From: Gp7-AA10 sp035516895
GTDB taxonomy: Bacteria > Acidobacteriota > Thermoanaerobaculia > Gp7-AA8
DNA length: 50,767 bases
Assembly: GCA_035516895.1 (NCBI GenBank)
Contig: DATIZY010000133.1
Location: 1-50,767, forward strand
Reading direction: 5' to 3'
The translations under genes were made by a program, and so were the position numbers. Below are positions 35,941 to 43,852 of the stretch, piece by piece; the first letter of the stretch is position 1, and every line of letters begins with the position of its first letter. Below the pieces are notes generated by a model that was given only the letters and a program-made list of their open reading frames with translations, did no database searches and had not been told where the DNA came from.

Positions 35941-36387
35941 TCATGGCAATAATCGTGAAACAATCTCCTGTATTTTTTTGCCGTCCACACGCCCCCTGTA
36001 TCGTGCGGTGGCTTCCTTCATCACTTTGCCCATGTCCTTCTTCGACTGTGCGCCTGCGGACGCGATGATCTCGCGCAGTCCCGACTCGATCTCCGCGTCC
36101 GACAGCTCCGGCGGCATGTAGGTCTTGAGCAGGTCGATCTCGGCCTGCTCTTTCGCGGCGAGCTCCGGGCGGTTGCCTTTCGTGTACTGCTCGACAGAAT
36201 CCTGGCGCTGTTTGATTCCCTTGCGGACGACCGCGAGCGCTTCCTCATCCGACAGCTCATGGCCGGCGTTGATCTGCTCGTTCTTGAGCGCGGCCTGCAG
36301 CATCCGCAGCGTCGACGTGCGCTCGGCGGTCCGCGCCTTCATCGATTCGGTCAGGTCGGCGCGGATCTTCTCGGTCAGCTTTCCCAT
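35941..36387 (-). CDS. GatB/YqeY-domain protein
   Basis: 148 residues from the ATG at 36387 (MGKLTEKIRADL). The whole protein is the YqeY domain: KARTAERTSTLRMLQAALKNEQI, KRQRDS-type helix, YMPPELSDAEIE, and KDMGKVMKEATARYRGRVDGKKI. Related domains stabilise tRNA-dependent amidotransferases, but stand-alone YqeY proteins have no settled role. Divergent from pyrE. Confidence 0.93.
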   Translation of the reverse strand: MGKLTEKIRADLTESMKARTAERTSTLRMLQAALKNEQINAGHELSDEEALAVVRKGIKQRQDSVEQYTKGNRPELAAKEQAEIDLLKTYMPPELSDAEIESGLREIIASAGAQSKKDMGKVMKEATARYRGRVDGKKIQEIVSRLLP

Positions 36388-36424
36388 TGCGCTTCTCCGG
36401 ACGCACATTCTATTCTCGACGGCG

Positions 36425-36997
36425 ATGGCGCTCGACCTGACTTCGATGCTGCAGAAAACCGGCGCTCTGCTTCACGGGCACTTCCGACTTTCCTCGGGCC
36501 TGCACAGCGCGGACTACGTGCAATGCGCGCTTCTGCTCGAGCATCCGCGTGACGCGAGGCTCGTCGGCACCGCGCTTGCCGATCTCGTCCGTCCGATGGC
36601 GCCCGCTCTCATCGCCTCGCCCGCTCTCGGCGGCGTGATCATCGGCTACGCCGTCGCCGAAGCGCTGGACATTCCATTCGTCTTCACCGAGCGGAAAGAG
36701 GGGCGCATGACCGTGCGCCGCGGCTTCCGCATCGAGCCGGACGCGTCGGTCGTAATCGTCGAGGACGTGGTAACGACAGGCAGGTCGACGCGCGAAACCG
36801 CGGAGGTCGTGCGTTCGGCGGGAGGGCGGGTGGCGGGATACGCGTCGATCCTGAATCGCAGCGGTCGCGAGAATCCGTTCGACGCACCGTACGTCAGCCT
36901 CGCGTCGATGGCGCTCGAAACGTACAGCGAGACGATTTGCCCGCACTGCGCGAGCGGCGCTCCGCTCGATGCGCCCGGGAGCCGCCACTCGAAATGA
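36425..36997 (+). CDS. pyrE: Orotate phosphoribosyltransferase
   Basis: 190 residues. PyrE joins orotate and PRPP to give OMP in pyrimidine synthesis. The PRPP loop VVIVEDVVTTGRST is near residues 112-125; HFRLSSGLHS is the orotate-binding start; FTERKEGRMTVRRGF is typical. The C-terminal CPHCASG is an extra Cys pair seen in some PyrE variants. The stop overlaps the biotin carrier start (ATGA). Confidence 0.95.
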   Translation: MALDLTSMLQKTGALLHGHFRLSSGLHSADYVQCALLLEHPRDARLVGTALADLVRPMAPALIASPALGGVIIGYAVAEALDIPFVFTERKEGRMTVRRGFRIEPDASVVIVEDVVTTGRSTRETAEVVRSAGGRVAGYASILNRSGRENPFDAPYVSLASMALETYSETICPHCASGAPLDAPGSRHSK

Positions 36998-37371
36998 GCG
37001 TGGAGCTCGTCGCGACGCGCGACGACGTCGCCGAGCTGCGCATCGACGGGCGCACCGTCTTCGTTCCTTTCATCGTCCAGGGCACGCGCGTCAGCTTCAG
37101 GTTCGACGGGGAGACGTATTCGGTCGAGACCGCGTCGCGAGGCCGGGCGCGCGCACGCGAACATTCGATGAGCGCGCCGATGCCCGGCGTCGTGCTCAAG
37201 ATCCTCGCGAAGACCGGCGATGCCGTCACGAAAGGCGAGCCGCTGCTGATTCTCGAAGCGATGAAGATGGAGCACGTCATCTCCGCGCCGCGCGACGGCA
37301 CCGTTGCCGCGGTCAACTGCCGCGAAGGGGAATTGGTGCAGCCCGGCGCCGACTTGATTGAATTGAAATGA
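36994..37371 (+). CDS. Biotin/lipoyl carrier protein
   Basis: 125 residues from the ATG at 36994, overlapping pyrE by four bases. The C-terminal 75 residues are a biotinyl domain: APMPGVVLKILAKTGDAV, then EAMKMEHV with the modified Lys91. The N-terminal half is a short linker domain seen in decarboxylase or acyl-CoA carboxylase carrier subunits. With the HMG-CoA lyase-like gene downstream this suggests leucine-type or acyl-CoA catabolism, by context only; no carboxylase subunit is here. Confidence 0.9.
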   Translation: MSVELVATRDDVAELRIDGRTVFVPFIVQGTRVSFRFDGETYSVETASRGRARAREHSMSAPMPGVVLKILAKTGDAVTKGEPLLILEAMKMEHVISAPRDGTVAAVNCREGELVQPGADLIELK

Positions 37372-37448
37372 GTCCGTTCCGGGGGCAGCGAGGAACAAGG
37401 TTCTTCGCCGCGCAACGACTGGTGGTTCGCTGTCTCGGAGTTTTTGAC

Positions 37449-37535
37449 ATGCGACGAATCGACAGATCCGCAGCAACCATGCTTCTTCGCGGCGCGTCAG
37501 CTGACTCCTCGCTACGCTCGGAGTTTTTCAAATGA
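37449..37535 (+). CDS. 28-codon leader ORF upstream of the HMG-CoA lyase gene
   Basis: An ATG at 37449 with GGAG upstream opens a 28-codon frame (MRRIDRSAATMLLRGASADS, then SLRSEFFK) whose TGA overlaps the ATG of the next gene (ATGA). The initiation regions of both ORFs share CTCGGAGTTTTT, so the small ORF may be a partial duplication or a translational coupler. No homologue recognised. Confidence 0.45.
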   Translation: MRRIDRSAATMLLRGASADSSLRSEFFK

Positions 37536-38467
37536 GAATCCCCATCGATGCGGTGAAGGTCGTCGAGGTCGGGCCGCGCGACGGCCTGCAGAACGAAAAG
37601 GTCACGATCCCGACGGAAGCAAAGGTCGAGTACATCACCGCGCTCGCCGACGCCGGGCTCAAAGTCATCGAGGCCGGCGCGTTCGTCAGCCCGAAGTGGG
37701 TGCCGCAGATGGCCGACACCGCGGAGGTGTATCGCGAGATCCCGAAAGATCCTGGCGTCGACTATCCGGTGCTCGTGCCGAACGCGAAGGGCCTCGAGCG
37801 CGCGATCGACGCGGGCGTGAAGTCGATCGCGATCTTCACCGCCGCTTCCGACGCGTTCAACAAGCGCAACATCAACATGTCGATCGACGATTCGTTCGCG
37901 AACTACGCGCCGGTCGTCGCGCGTGCGCTCGAGGAAGGCATGCGCGTGCGCGGCTACGTTTCGACGGCGTTCGGCTGTCCGTACGAGGGCGACGTTCCGC
38001 CGGAGAAAGTCCTCGAAGTCGTCGCCCGTCTCCTCGACCTCGGCTGCTACGAAGTGTCGGTCGGCGACACGATCGGCGTCGGCACTCCGATGCAGGTGCA
38101 GGGCGTCATCGGCATCCTGCTGCAAGTGGTTCCCGCCCGGAAGCTGGCGATGCATTTCCACGACACGCGCGGCACCGCGCTGGCGAACACGCTCGCCGCG
38201 CTCGAGATGGGCATCGCAACGTTCGATGCGTCGAGCGGCGGGTTAGGCGGCTGCCCGTACGCGCCGGGAGCCTCGGGCAATCTCGCCACAGAAGATTTGA
38301 TCTACATGCTCGAGCGGATGGGAATCGAGACCGGCGTGCAGCTCGACCGGCTCGTCGCCGCGTCTTCGATTGTCGCGCCGTATCTCGATCATCCGCTGCC
38401 CGGCCGCTATCTGCAGGCCTGCACGCGCGGCGGACTGCCGTTTGCCACGAGGACGAGCGTCCAATGA
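37532..38467 (+). CDS. mvaB: Hydroxymethylglutaryl-CoA lyase family protein
   Basis: 311 residues. Family motifs: VVEVGPRDGLQNEK near 10-23, SVGDTIGVGTP, MHFHDTRGTALAN, and the active-site GLGGCPYAPGASGN loop with the catalytic Cys. The enzyme cleaves HMG-CoA to acetyl-CoA and acetoacetate, the last step of leucine breakdown. The ATG at 37532 has GGAG nine bases upstream. The stop is followed within five bases by heptamer locus E. Confidence 0.93.
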   Translation: MRIPIDAVKVVEVGPRDGLQNEKVTIPTEAKVEYITALADAGLKVIEAGAFVSPKWVPQMADTAEVYREIPKDPGVDYPVLVPNAKGLERAIDAGVKSIAIFTAASDAFNKRNINMSIDDSFANYAPVVARALEEGMRVRGYVSTAFGCPYEGDVPPEKVLEVVARLLDLGCYEVSVGDTIGVGTPMQVQGVIGILLQVVPARKLAMHFHDTRGTALANTLAALEMGIATFDASSGGLGGCPYAPGASGNLATEDLIYMLERMGIETGVQLDRLVAASSIVAPYLDHPLPGRYLQACTRGGLPFATRTSVQ

Positions 38468-38471
38468 TCAT

Positions 38472-38535
38472 GGCGAGCGGCGAGCAGCGAGCGGCAGTGA
38501 CGAGTCCCGCTCGCCGCGCGCCGTTTGCCGCTCGC
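38472..38535. repeat. GCGAGCG heptamer hairpin (locus E)
   Basis: Left arm GCGAGCG, GCGAGCA, GCGAGCG (38473-38493); right arm CGCTCGC, CGCGCGC, CGTTTGC, CGCTCGC (38508-38535). The spacer contains GCAGTGACGAGTCC. The left end TGATCATGGCGAGCGGCGA is nearly identical to that of locus F, exactly 120 bases downstream. Confidence 0.87.
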
Positions 38536-38592
38536 CGGCCGGGGGCGGGACGAGCGTTCAATAATCTGATACGATAATTTGTATTGATTATG

Positions 38593-38682
38593 GCGAGCGG
38601 CGAACGGCGAGCAGCGGGCGGCAGTCAGGAGTCCGCTGCTAGCTCCCCGTTTGCCGCTCGCCGCGAGCCGTTCGCCGCCCGC
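38593..38682. repeat. GCGAGCG heptamer hairpin (locus F)
   Basis: Left arm GCGAGCG, GCGAACG, GCGAGCA, GCGGGCG, GCAGTCA (38593-38627); right arm CGTTTGC, CGCTCGC, CGCGAGC, CGTTCGC, CGCCCGC (38648-38682). The spacer has GGAGTCCGCT, like loci D and E. The frame through it is open into the thioesterase gene. Confidence 0.87.
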
Positions 38683-38700
38683 CGGGAGGGCGGGTGGTAC

Positions 38701-39096
38701 GTGGTCCCCTGGCAAGTCATCTTCCGCGACATCGACACATTCGGCCACGTCAACAACGCGGTCTATCTCACCTACTTCGAGATCGCGCGCACGGCCTTGT
38801 GGCTCGATCTCACCGGCGGCGCGAGCTCGCGGGATGTCGGCTTCATCGTCGTGCGGGCCGAGGTCGACTTCCGGTTGCAGATCGGGCTCGAGCCGATCGA
38901 GATCCGTGTGCGGATCGGTGACATGCGCACGACGTCGTTCGACACGCTTTATGAAATCCGCACGTCCGATGGCCGGCAGATTGCTGCAACGGGGAAAGTC
39001 GTGGTCGTGCTCTTCGATTGGAAGACGAACGCGAAGACGCCGATCACAGACGAATTGCGCGACAGAGTGCGATCGTTTCAGAGGGCAGCGGAGTGA
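38701..39096 (+). CDS. 4HBT-family acyl-CoA thioesterase
   Basis: 131 residues from the GTG at 38701, which has GGAGGG ten bases upstream and starts just before the conserved VPWQVIFRDIDTFGHVNNAVYLTYFE motif of hotdog-fold thioesterases (catalytic Asp in RDIDTFGHVNN). The frame is open through heptamer locus F to an ATG at 38590, which would add 37 residues of repeat-encoded sequence; that start lacks a ribosome binding site. Substrate unknown; the context suggests acyl-CoA metabolism. Confidence 0.88.
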   Translation: MVPWQVIFRDIDTFGHVNNAVYLTYFEIARTALWLDLTGGASSRDVGFIVVRAEVDFRLQIGLEPIEIRVRIGDMRTTSFDTLYEIRTSDGRQIAATGKVVVVLFDWKTNAKTPITDELRDRVRSFQRAAE

Positions 39097-39098
39097 CG

Positions 39099-39947
39099 AT
39101 GCAAGAGGCACGTGTTCTGACGCATCCCGCATTTGCGCGGCTCCGGTTTCGCGAGATCGCGACGCGGCCGGTCGTCGATCTCGTCGAGGCTTCGCTCGTC
39201 ATCGCGCTCGAGGACGAGCCGGGCCTCAACATCGACCGCTATCTGCAGCAGGTCGGCGAATGGAGTGAATCAATTCGCGAGCGGCTCGAGGGATCGCACG
39301 ACATCGAGCGCATCGTCGAATCGATCAATCGCCTGCTGTTCGAGGAAGAGGGTTTTCACGGCGAGGACGAGGATTACTACGATCCCCGCAGCGCGCTTCT
39401 CAACGCGACTCTCGACCGCCACGCCGGCCTGCCGATCGCGCTGTCGATTCTGTACATCGAGATCTCGCGGCGGGTGGGAATGGAGGCGACCGGCGTTTCT
39501 CTGCCCGGCCGCTTCCTCGTGAAGTTCAGCGGCGCGTTCGGGCAGATCGTCGTCGACCCCTTCGACGGCGGGCGCGTGCTCTCGACAATCGAGCTGCAGA
39601 AGCTCCTCGACGCGGTTTACGGCGGCGGCGTGCGCCTCCGCGAACATCACCTCCGCTCGTTCACGTGGAAGGAGATCCTCGCGCGCGAGCTTGCGCAGCT
39701 CAAGGCGGCTTATCTCGCGCGGCACGATCTGCCGCGCGCCGCGGCATCGATCGACCGGCTGCTCATCCTCGACGAAAACGATCCCTACGAGCTGCACGAT
39801 CGCGGATCGGTCGCCGTCCAGCTGCACGAGTACCGCGCCGCGATCGAATGCTTCGAGCGCTATCTCGCCCTCATGCCGCACGGCCCCGACTCGGCCCGCG
39901 TACGCGAGCAAATCGCATGGCTGCGCGCGTGGCTCGAGCAAAACTGA
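39099..39947 (+). CDS. SirB1-like transglutaminase-fold protein with TPR
   Basis: 282 residues from the ATG at 39099, two bases after the thioesterase stop. The N-terminal domain resembles the transglutaminase-like SirB1 family: ALEDEPGLNIDRYL, FHGEDEDYYDPRSALLNATLDRHAGLPIALSILYIEI, and GRFLVKF. The nucleophilic Cys of true transglutaminases is not evident. The C-terminal 90 residues are TPR-like (ASIDRLLILDENDPYELHDRG, AAIECFERYL). Role unknown. Confidence 0.88.
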   Translation: MQEARVLTHPAFARLRFREIATRPVVDLVEASLVIALEDEPGLNIDRYLQQVGEWSESIRERLEGSHDIERIVESINRLLFEEEGFHGEDEDYYDPRSALLNATLDRHAGLPIALSILYIEISRRVGMEATGVSLPGRFLVKFSGAFGQIVVDPFDGGRVLSTIELQKLLDAVYGGGVRLREHHLRSFTWKEILARELAQLKAAYLARHDLPRAAASIDRLLILDENDPYELHDRGSVAVQLHEYRAAIECFERYLALMPHGPDSARVREQIAWLRAWLEQN

Positions 39948-39970
39948 GCTTCTGATAGACTGAAAACCCC

Positions 39971-40672
39971 GTGATCACCGGGTTCAACACCGACATCAAA
40001 CACAACGACAAGGTCTATCACATCCAGACCGAAGACAAGGGTCTGCAGAACCCCTACATCGAAAGCCTTGTCTATGTCGGCGGTGAGATTCTGGCGTCGA
40101 AAAAAACCTCCTACGCCGAGCAGGCGAAGAGCGGCGTCGACGAGAAATGGATCGGCAGTCTGATGGAGCAGCAGCATCGGACGATGATCGCGGCCATCAA
40201 ACGCGGCCGCTTCGATCAGCCGGCGGACGCGACGAAGCTCACCGCGCGGACGCCGCCGATCACCGCAAAGACGATCGAAGCGCTCAACGCCGCCGCCGGC
40301 AACGTCGACGACGACAAAACCCTCGATCAGGTCATCATCGACTACCTCGCCTCGGAAGCCGAGAGCGAACACCTCGAGCTCTCGCTGCTCAGCAACGCCG
40401 ATTTCGTCGCCGGCGCGCCGGTGGAAGTGCGCGTGGCGACGAAGAAGAGCCTCTCGCAAAGTCCGATTGCGGCGGTGCCGATCGAAGTCAGAGTGATTTC
40501 GACCGTGGAGGCGCCGCGCGTCATTTACAAGGGAAAGACGGCCGCCGACGGCACGGCGATGATCCGCTGCATGATCCCGTCGTTCAAAGAGGGCACCGCA
40601 GCGGTCATCATCTCCGCCCAAAGCTCCCTCGGAAACGACGAGATCAAGCAACTGGTGAAGCGGAAGAAATAG
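39971..40672 (+). CDS. Conserved-looking hypothetical protein with beta-sandwich C-terminus
   Basis: 233 residues from a GTG at 39971. No signal peptide. The N-terminal 70 residues (ITGFNTDIKHNDKVYHIQTEDKG and EQAKSGVDEKWI) look like a distinct domain that I recognise only as a recurrent hypothetical. The C-terminal 100 residues (EHLELSLLSNADFVAGAPVEVRV, YKGKTAADGTAMIRC) look like a carboxypeptidase-regulatory or Ig-like beta sandwich. The stop codon merges into heptamer locus G. Confidence 0.75.
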   Translation: MITGFNTDIKHNDKVYHIQTEDKGLQNPYIESLVYVGGEILASKKTSYAEQAKSGVDEKWIGSLMEQQHRTMIAAIKRGRFDQPADATKLTARTPPITAKTIEALNAAAGNVDDDKTLDQVIIDYLASEAESEHLELSLLSNADFVAGAPVEVRVATKKSLSQSPIAAVPIEVRVISTVEAPRVIYKGKTAADGTAMIRCMIPSFKEGTAAVIISAQSSLGNDEIKQLVKRKK

Positions 40673-40798
40673 TTGTCGGTTGTCAGTTGTCCCCGCGCTC
40701 CCGCGCTAAAAACGCAATCCCGACGTCGGAAGCCTCCAGGTTCGAGCTGGCAAGCGGATTCCCTTTGAGCGCTGCCCTGACAACTGACAACTGACAAC
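40672..40798. repeat. GTTGTCA/TGACAAC heptamer inverted pair (locus G)
   Basis: Left arm GTTGTCG, GTTGTCA, GTTGTCC (40672-40692); right arm three perfect TGACAAC units (40778-40798), the reverse complement. The 85-base spacer is unique sequence with no open frame of note. Together with the following stem-loop it occupies the whole gap between two genes. Confidence 0.88.
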
Positions 40799-40818
40799 GG
40801 CGGCGCTTTGGCGCCGCC
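40799..40818 (+). other. Stem-loop before the phosphodiesterase gene
   Basis: GGCGGCGC and GCGCCGCC form an eight-base stem with a TTTG loop, eight bases before the ATG at 40826. No T-tract follows. It could end upstream transcription or cover the ribosome binding site. Confidence 0.55.
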
Positions 40819-40825
40819 TCTGCAT

Positions 40826-43258
40826 ATGCGCCGCAACCGCTTCGTGCAATCGCTGCTGCTCGTCGTCGGGATCGCGGCGATCGTCTATCTGCTGATCAGC
40901 CTCTATCTGCCGTCGTCGCGCTGGCTGATCTTCGGCATCGACAAGCACACCGGCCGCATTCGCATGGTGCAGCAGCGGGTCACGTTCCTGCCGCCGTTCC
41001 AGTTCTACCGCGAGCGGTTCGAGAAGCGGAACGGCTTCGCGCAGCTCGATGACATCGTCCGCGTCAGCTCGCAGGAAGGCGTGCCGGTCACGCTCATGTA
41101 CCGGCTGCGGTTCGGCATTTCCGGCGATCGCATCCCGGACGCGCAGCGCCTCGTCGCCAGCGGCTGGAAAGCGTGGATCCGCGCCCGCGTCGGCGAGGCG
41201 GTGGCCGCGGTCGCGTCGCAGATTCCGATCGAAGATCTGCTTTCGCCGACGTCGCAATTCAACAGCCGGCGCGATCCGCTCCGGCAGACGGTGGCGCGCC
41301 ACCTCGCCGCGAGCGGGCTGAATGTGACCGCGTTCGAGATCGCGCGGTTCGAGGCCGACCGCGACGCTCTGCTGCGCATCAAGCGCGCGGAGCTGCGGCG
41401 CGACGCCCGCAGCGCGCCGACGCGCGTGGCCATCTTCGCGCTCGACGGCGCCGACTGGGACCTCTTGAGCGAGCTCGCCGACGACAATCGCATCCCGAAC
41501 CTCAAAGCGCTTTCGCGCGGCGGCGCGACCGGCTCGGTGCAGACGATTCAGCCGACGGTTTCGTCGATGGTGTGGACCACGGTCGCCACCGGCCTTCCGC
41601 CCGACCGCCACGGAGTTCTCGCGTTCACCACACCGCAGGGATCGCCCGTCGAATCGAGCGCGCGGCACGCGCCGGCTCTGTGGGACATCGCCGACGGATT
41701 CGGACGCGACGGCGAAGTGACGGCCTGGTGGACCGCCTGGCCGCCCACCGCACGCGATTTCATCGTCTTCGACGAGCCGGTCGATCTCGTCGCCAACGCG
41801 ATCTACCCTCCGGAGCTCTCCTCGCGCGCGAGCTCACTGCTCGTGCCGGTCGATACAGTTGGATATCAACAGATCCGGCGCTTCCTCAACATCACTTCCG
41901 CCGAATTCGACGCCGCGGTGTCGAAAGGCGACGGCGCCGATCCGATCAACGTCTTCCGCCGCGTGCTGGCGAAAACGTGGAGCGATCACCGCGTCGCCAT
42001 CAATCTCTACAACGATCAGCGCCAGCACGGACGCGATCCGCTGCTGATCATGATGTCGTATCCCGGAACCGACGCGGTCAACCATCTCTTCTCCCCGTTC
42101 CATCCGCCGTATCGCGAAGGGGTGAGCCAGGACGATTATCGAAAATTCTGGCCGGCGGTGGCGAACTACTATTCGGAAGTCGATCGCCTCATCGGCGAGT
42201 GGATGAATGTCCTCCCGCCCGACACCACGGTCATCATCACTTCGGCGTACGGATTCCGCTGGGGAAAGAACCGTCCGACCCAGCCACCCTCCGGCGGATC
42301 GGAGCTGCAGGAGCATCGCAATCCCGGCGTGTTCATCGCGTATGGGCCGCACATCGCGCCGAGTCGCGGCAGCCACACGCTGTCCGTCTACGACATCGCT
42401 CCGACCGTGCTGACGTTGTTAGGCCTGCCGCAATCGACCGACATGCCCGGCAAGGTCGCCACGTGGGCGCTGAAAGATCTCGCTCCGATCACGTCGGTCC
42501 GCGTCGTCAGCTACGCGGAGTTCATCACCCAGCATCCCGTGGCCACGCCCGTGCATTTCGATCCTGTGCGCTACCGGGCCGATCTGCAGGACATCGGGCA
42601 TCTCTACGACGCCTCGCGCGCGTCGACGCCGGTCCTCGCCGACGCGGACCAGGCCACCGTGAAACCCGCTGCGCCGATCTCGCCGCAGGCCTACGGCACT
42701 TACGCGTACTACAACGATCAGGGCGTTCAGCTTCGCGGGCAGGGCAAGCTGAAGGATGCGGCCGACGCGTTCCAGCAGGCCATCGAAATCAATCCGAACC
42801 GACCGGTGCCGTACCTGAATCTCGCGATGGTGCTCTTCGACCGGCAGCAGTACGCCGACGCGGATCAGGCGTTTCTGAGCGCCGTCGCCAAAGGTCTGCC
42901 CAATGCCGAGGAGTATTTCATCGACTTCGCGGCGCTGTATCGGGAGAAGAACGCGCCATCGCGATCGATCGCGGTGCTGGAAAAGGCGAAGGAGATGTTC
43001 CCGCAGTCGTATGTGATTGCCGCGAATCTCGGCGCCACACTCGTCAGCGCGGAGCGTTACACGGAAGGCGTGCCGGAACTGGAGCGCGCGCTCAGCCTTC
43101 AGCCGTCTTCGACCGAGGTGCTGAACAACCTCGGCCTGTACTACTCGAAGCAGCACGATTACGCGCGGGCGCTGGATTACTGGAACCGTTCGCTGTCGAT
43201 TCAGCCTCAGCAGCCGGTGATTCGTCAGGCGGCCGACGCGGCGCGCTCGCGGCTGTAG
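40826..43258 (+). CDS. Membrane protein: SPFH-like region, alkaline-phosphatase-type hydrolase and TPR
   Basis: 810 residues from the ATG at 40826. One TM helix (about 8-28). Residues about 35-190 look like a prohibitin/SPFH-type domain (VPVTLMYRLRFG, LNVTAFEIARFEADRDALLRIKRAELR). Residues about 198-575 are a type I phosphodiesterase/nucleotide pyrophosphatase domain (FALDGADWDLL with metal-binding Asp; TVSSMVWTTVATGLPPDRHGVL with the nucleophile; PGTDAVNH). Residues about 630-810 are TPRs. In the usual topology the hydrolase would be periplasmic. Substrate unknown. Confidence 0.88.
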   Translation: MRRNRFVQSLLLVVGIAAIVYLLISLYLPSSRWLIFGIDKHTGRIRMVQQRVTFLPPFQFYRERFEKRNGFAQLDDIVRVSSQEGVPVTLMYRLRFGISGDRIPDAQRLVASGWKAWIRARVGEAVAAVASQIPIEDLLSPTSQFNSRRDPLRQTVARHLAASGLNVTAFEIARFEADRDALLRIKRAELRRDARSAPTRVAIFALDGADWDLLSELADDNRIPNLKALSRGGATGSVQTIQPTVSSMVWTTVATGLPPDRHGVLAFTTPQGSPVESSARHAPALWDIADGFGRDGEVTAWWTAWPPTARDFIVFDEPVDLVANAIYPPELSSRASSLLVPVDTVGYQQIRRFLNITSAEFDAAVSKGDGADPINVFRRVLAKTWSDHRVAINLYNDQRQHGRDPLLIMMSYPGTDAVNHLFSPFHPPYREGVSQDDYRKFWPAVANYYSEVDRLIGEWMNVLPPDTTVIITSAYGFRWGKNRPTQPPSGGSELQEHRNPGVFIAYGPHIAPSRGSHTLSVYDIAPTVLTLLGLPQSTDMPGKVATWALKDLAPITSVRVVSYAEFITQHPVATPVHFDPVRYRADLQDIGHLYDASRASTPVLADADQATVKPAAPISPQAYGTYAYYNDQGVQLRGQGKLKDAADAFQQAIEINPNRPVPYLNLAMVLFDRQQYADADQAFLSAVAKGLPNAEEYFIDFAALYREKNAPSRSIAVLEKAKEMFPQSYVIAANLGATLVSAERYTEGVPELERALSLQPSSTEVLNNLGLYYSKQHDYARALDYWNRSLSIQPQQPVIRQAADAARSRL

Positions 43259-43263
43259 CCCAG

Positions 43264-43292
43264 TTGACCGGAACATCCCGACCGGATAGACT
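43264..43292 (+). promoter_or_regulatory. Promoter for the Fur-family gene
   Basis: TTGACC (43264-43269) and TAGACT (43287-43292) are separated by 17 bases, close to the sigma-70 pattern. The start point would be near 43299, directly before the 7-1-7 operator, so a bound repressor would block initiation. Confidence 0.55.
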
Positions 43293-43303
43293 GTTCGGTC
43301 TAC

Positions 43304-43318
43304 TGAGACTGAGTCTCA
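43304..43318. promoter_or_regulatory. Fur-type 7-1-7 operator
   Basis: TGAGACT-G-AGTCTCA is a perfect 7-1-7 inverted repeat, the geometry of Fur/PerR/Zur boxes. It starts 25 bases before the ATG of a Fur-family gene and implies autoregulation. The half-site differs from the classical TGATAAT, so the metal specificity is open. Confidence 0.75.
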
Positions 43319-43328
43319 ATATAAAAAG

Positions 43329-43835
43329 ATGCCGGCCGTTCAACGAGAGATCACCCGCTTTCAGCAGTTCCTGGCCGCACAGGGACTGAAGCTCACCAGC
43401 GAGCGCATCGCGCTCATCCGCGAGATCTTCTCCACCCACTACCACTTCGAGGCCGACGAGCTCCTCTTCAAGATGAAAGAGAAGAACGTCAAGATCTCGC
43501 GCGCCACGATCTATCGAACGCTCGAGCTCCTCGTCCGCTCCGGCCTCGTCCGGCGCGTCCACCTCGGCGAGGACCATTATCACTACGAGTACGTCAGCGG
43601 AAATTCGCACCACGATCACCTGATCTGCACGACGTGCGGCACGGTGATCGAGTTCCACGATCCCGATCTCGAGCAGCGCCAGCAGGAGATCTGCGAGCGA
43701 AAGAAATTCACTCCCACGTTTCACAACCTGCAGATCCTCGGCGTCTGCGACTCCTGCCGCCGCAAGGGCGAGCAGCCGGAGGCACCCGATCGCGTGAAGA
43801 TGATCGGAGAGGGCGCGCTGCACCTTCGAAAGTGA
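43329..43835 (+). CDS. fur: Fur-family metal-responsive repressor
   Basis: 168 residues. Winged helix (about 1-85): LTSERIALIREIF, ISRATIYRTLELLVRSGLVRRV. The dimer domain has HHDHLICTTCG (Cys100, Cys103) and VCDSC (Cys140, Cys143), the structural zinc site of Fur. FTR1 lies 70 bases downstream, supporting iron as the regulated metal, although PerR or Zur cannot be excluded from sequence alone. Confidence 0.92.
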   Translation: MPAVQREITRFQQFLAAQGLKLTSERIALIREIFSTHYHFEADELLFKMKEKNVKISRATIYRTLELLVRSGLVRRVHLGEDHYHYEYVSGNSHHDHLICTTCGTVIEFHDPDLEQRQQEICERKKFTPTFHNLQILGVCDSCRRKGEQPEAPDRVKMIGEGALHLRK

Positions 43836-43852
43836 CGAAATGAAATGAACGC

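Noticed and set aside
38590..38700. Thioesterase start at the ATG within locus F
   Set aside because: No ribosome binding site, and the added residues are repeat-encoded; kept only as an alternative.
43320..43325. TATAAA as the -10 of fur
   Set aside because: It lies three bases before the ATG, so it could not give an mRNA including the start codon; the TTGACC/TAGACT pair fits better.
41173..43389. 738-codon open frame inside the phosphodiesterase gene
   Set aside because: Shifted frame of the real gene with no family motifs.
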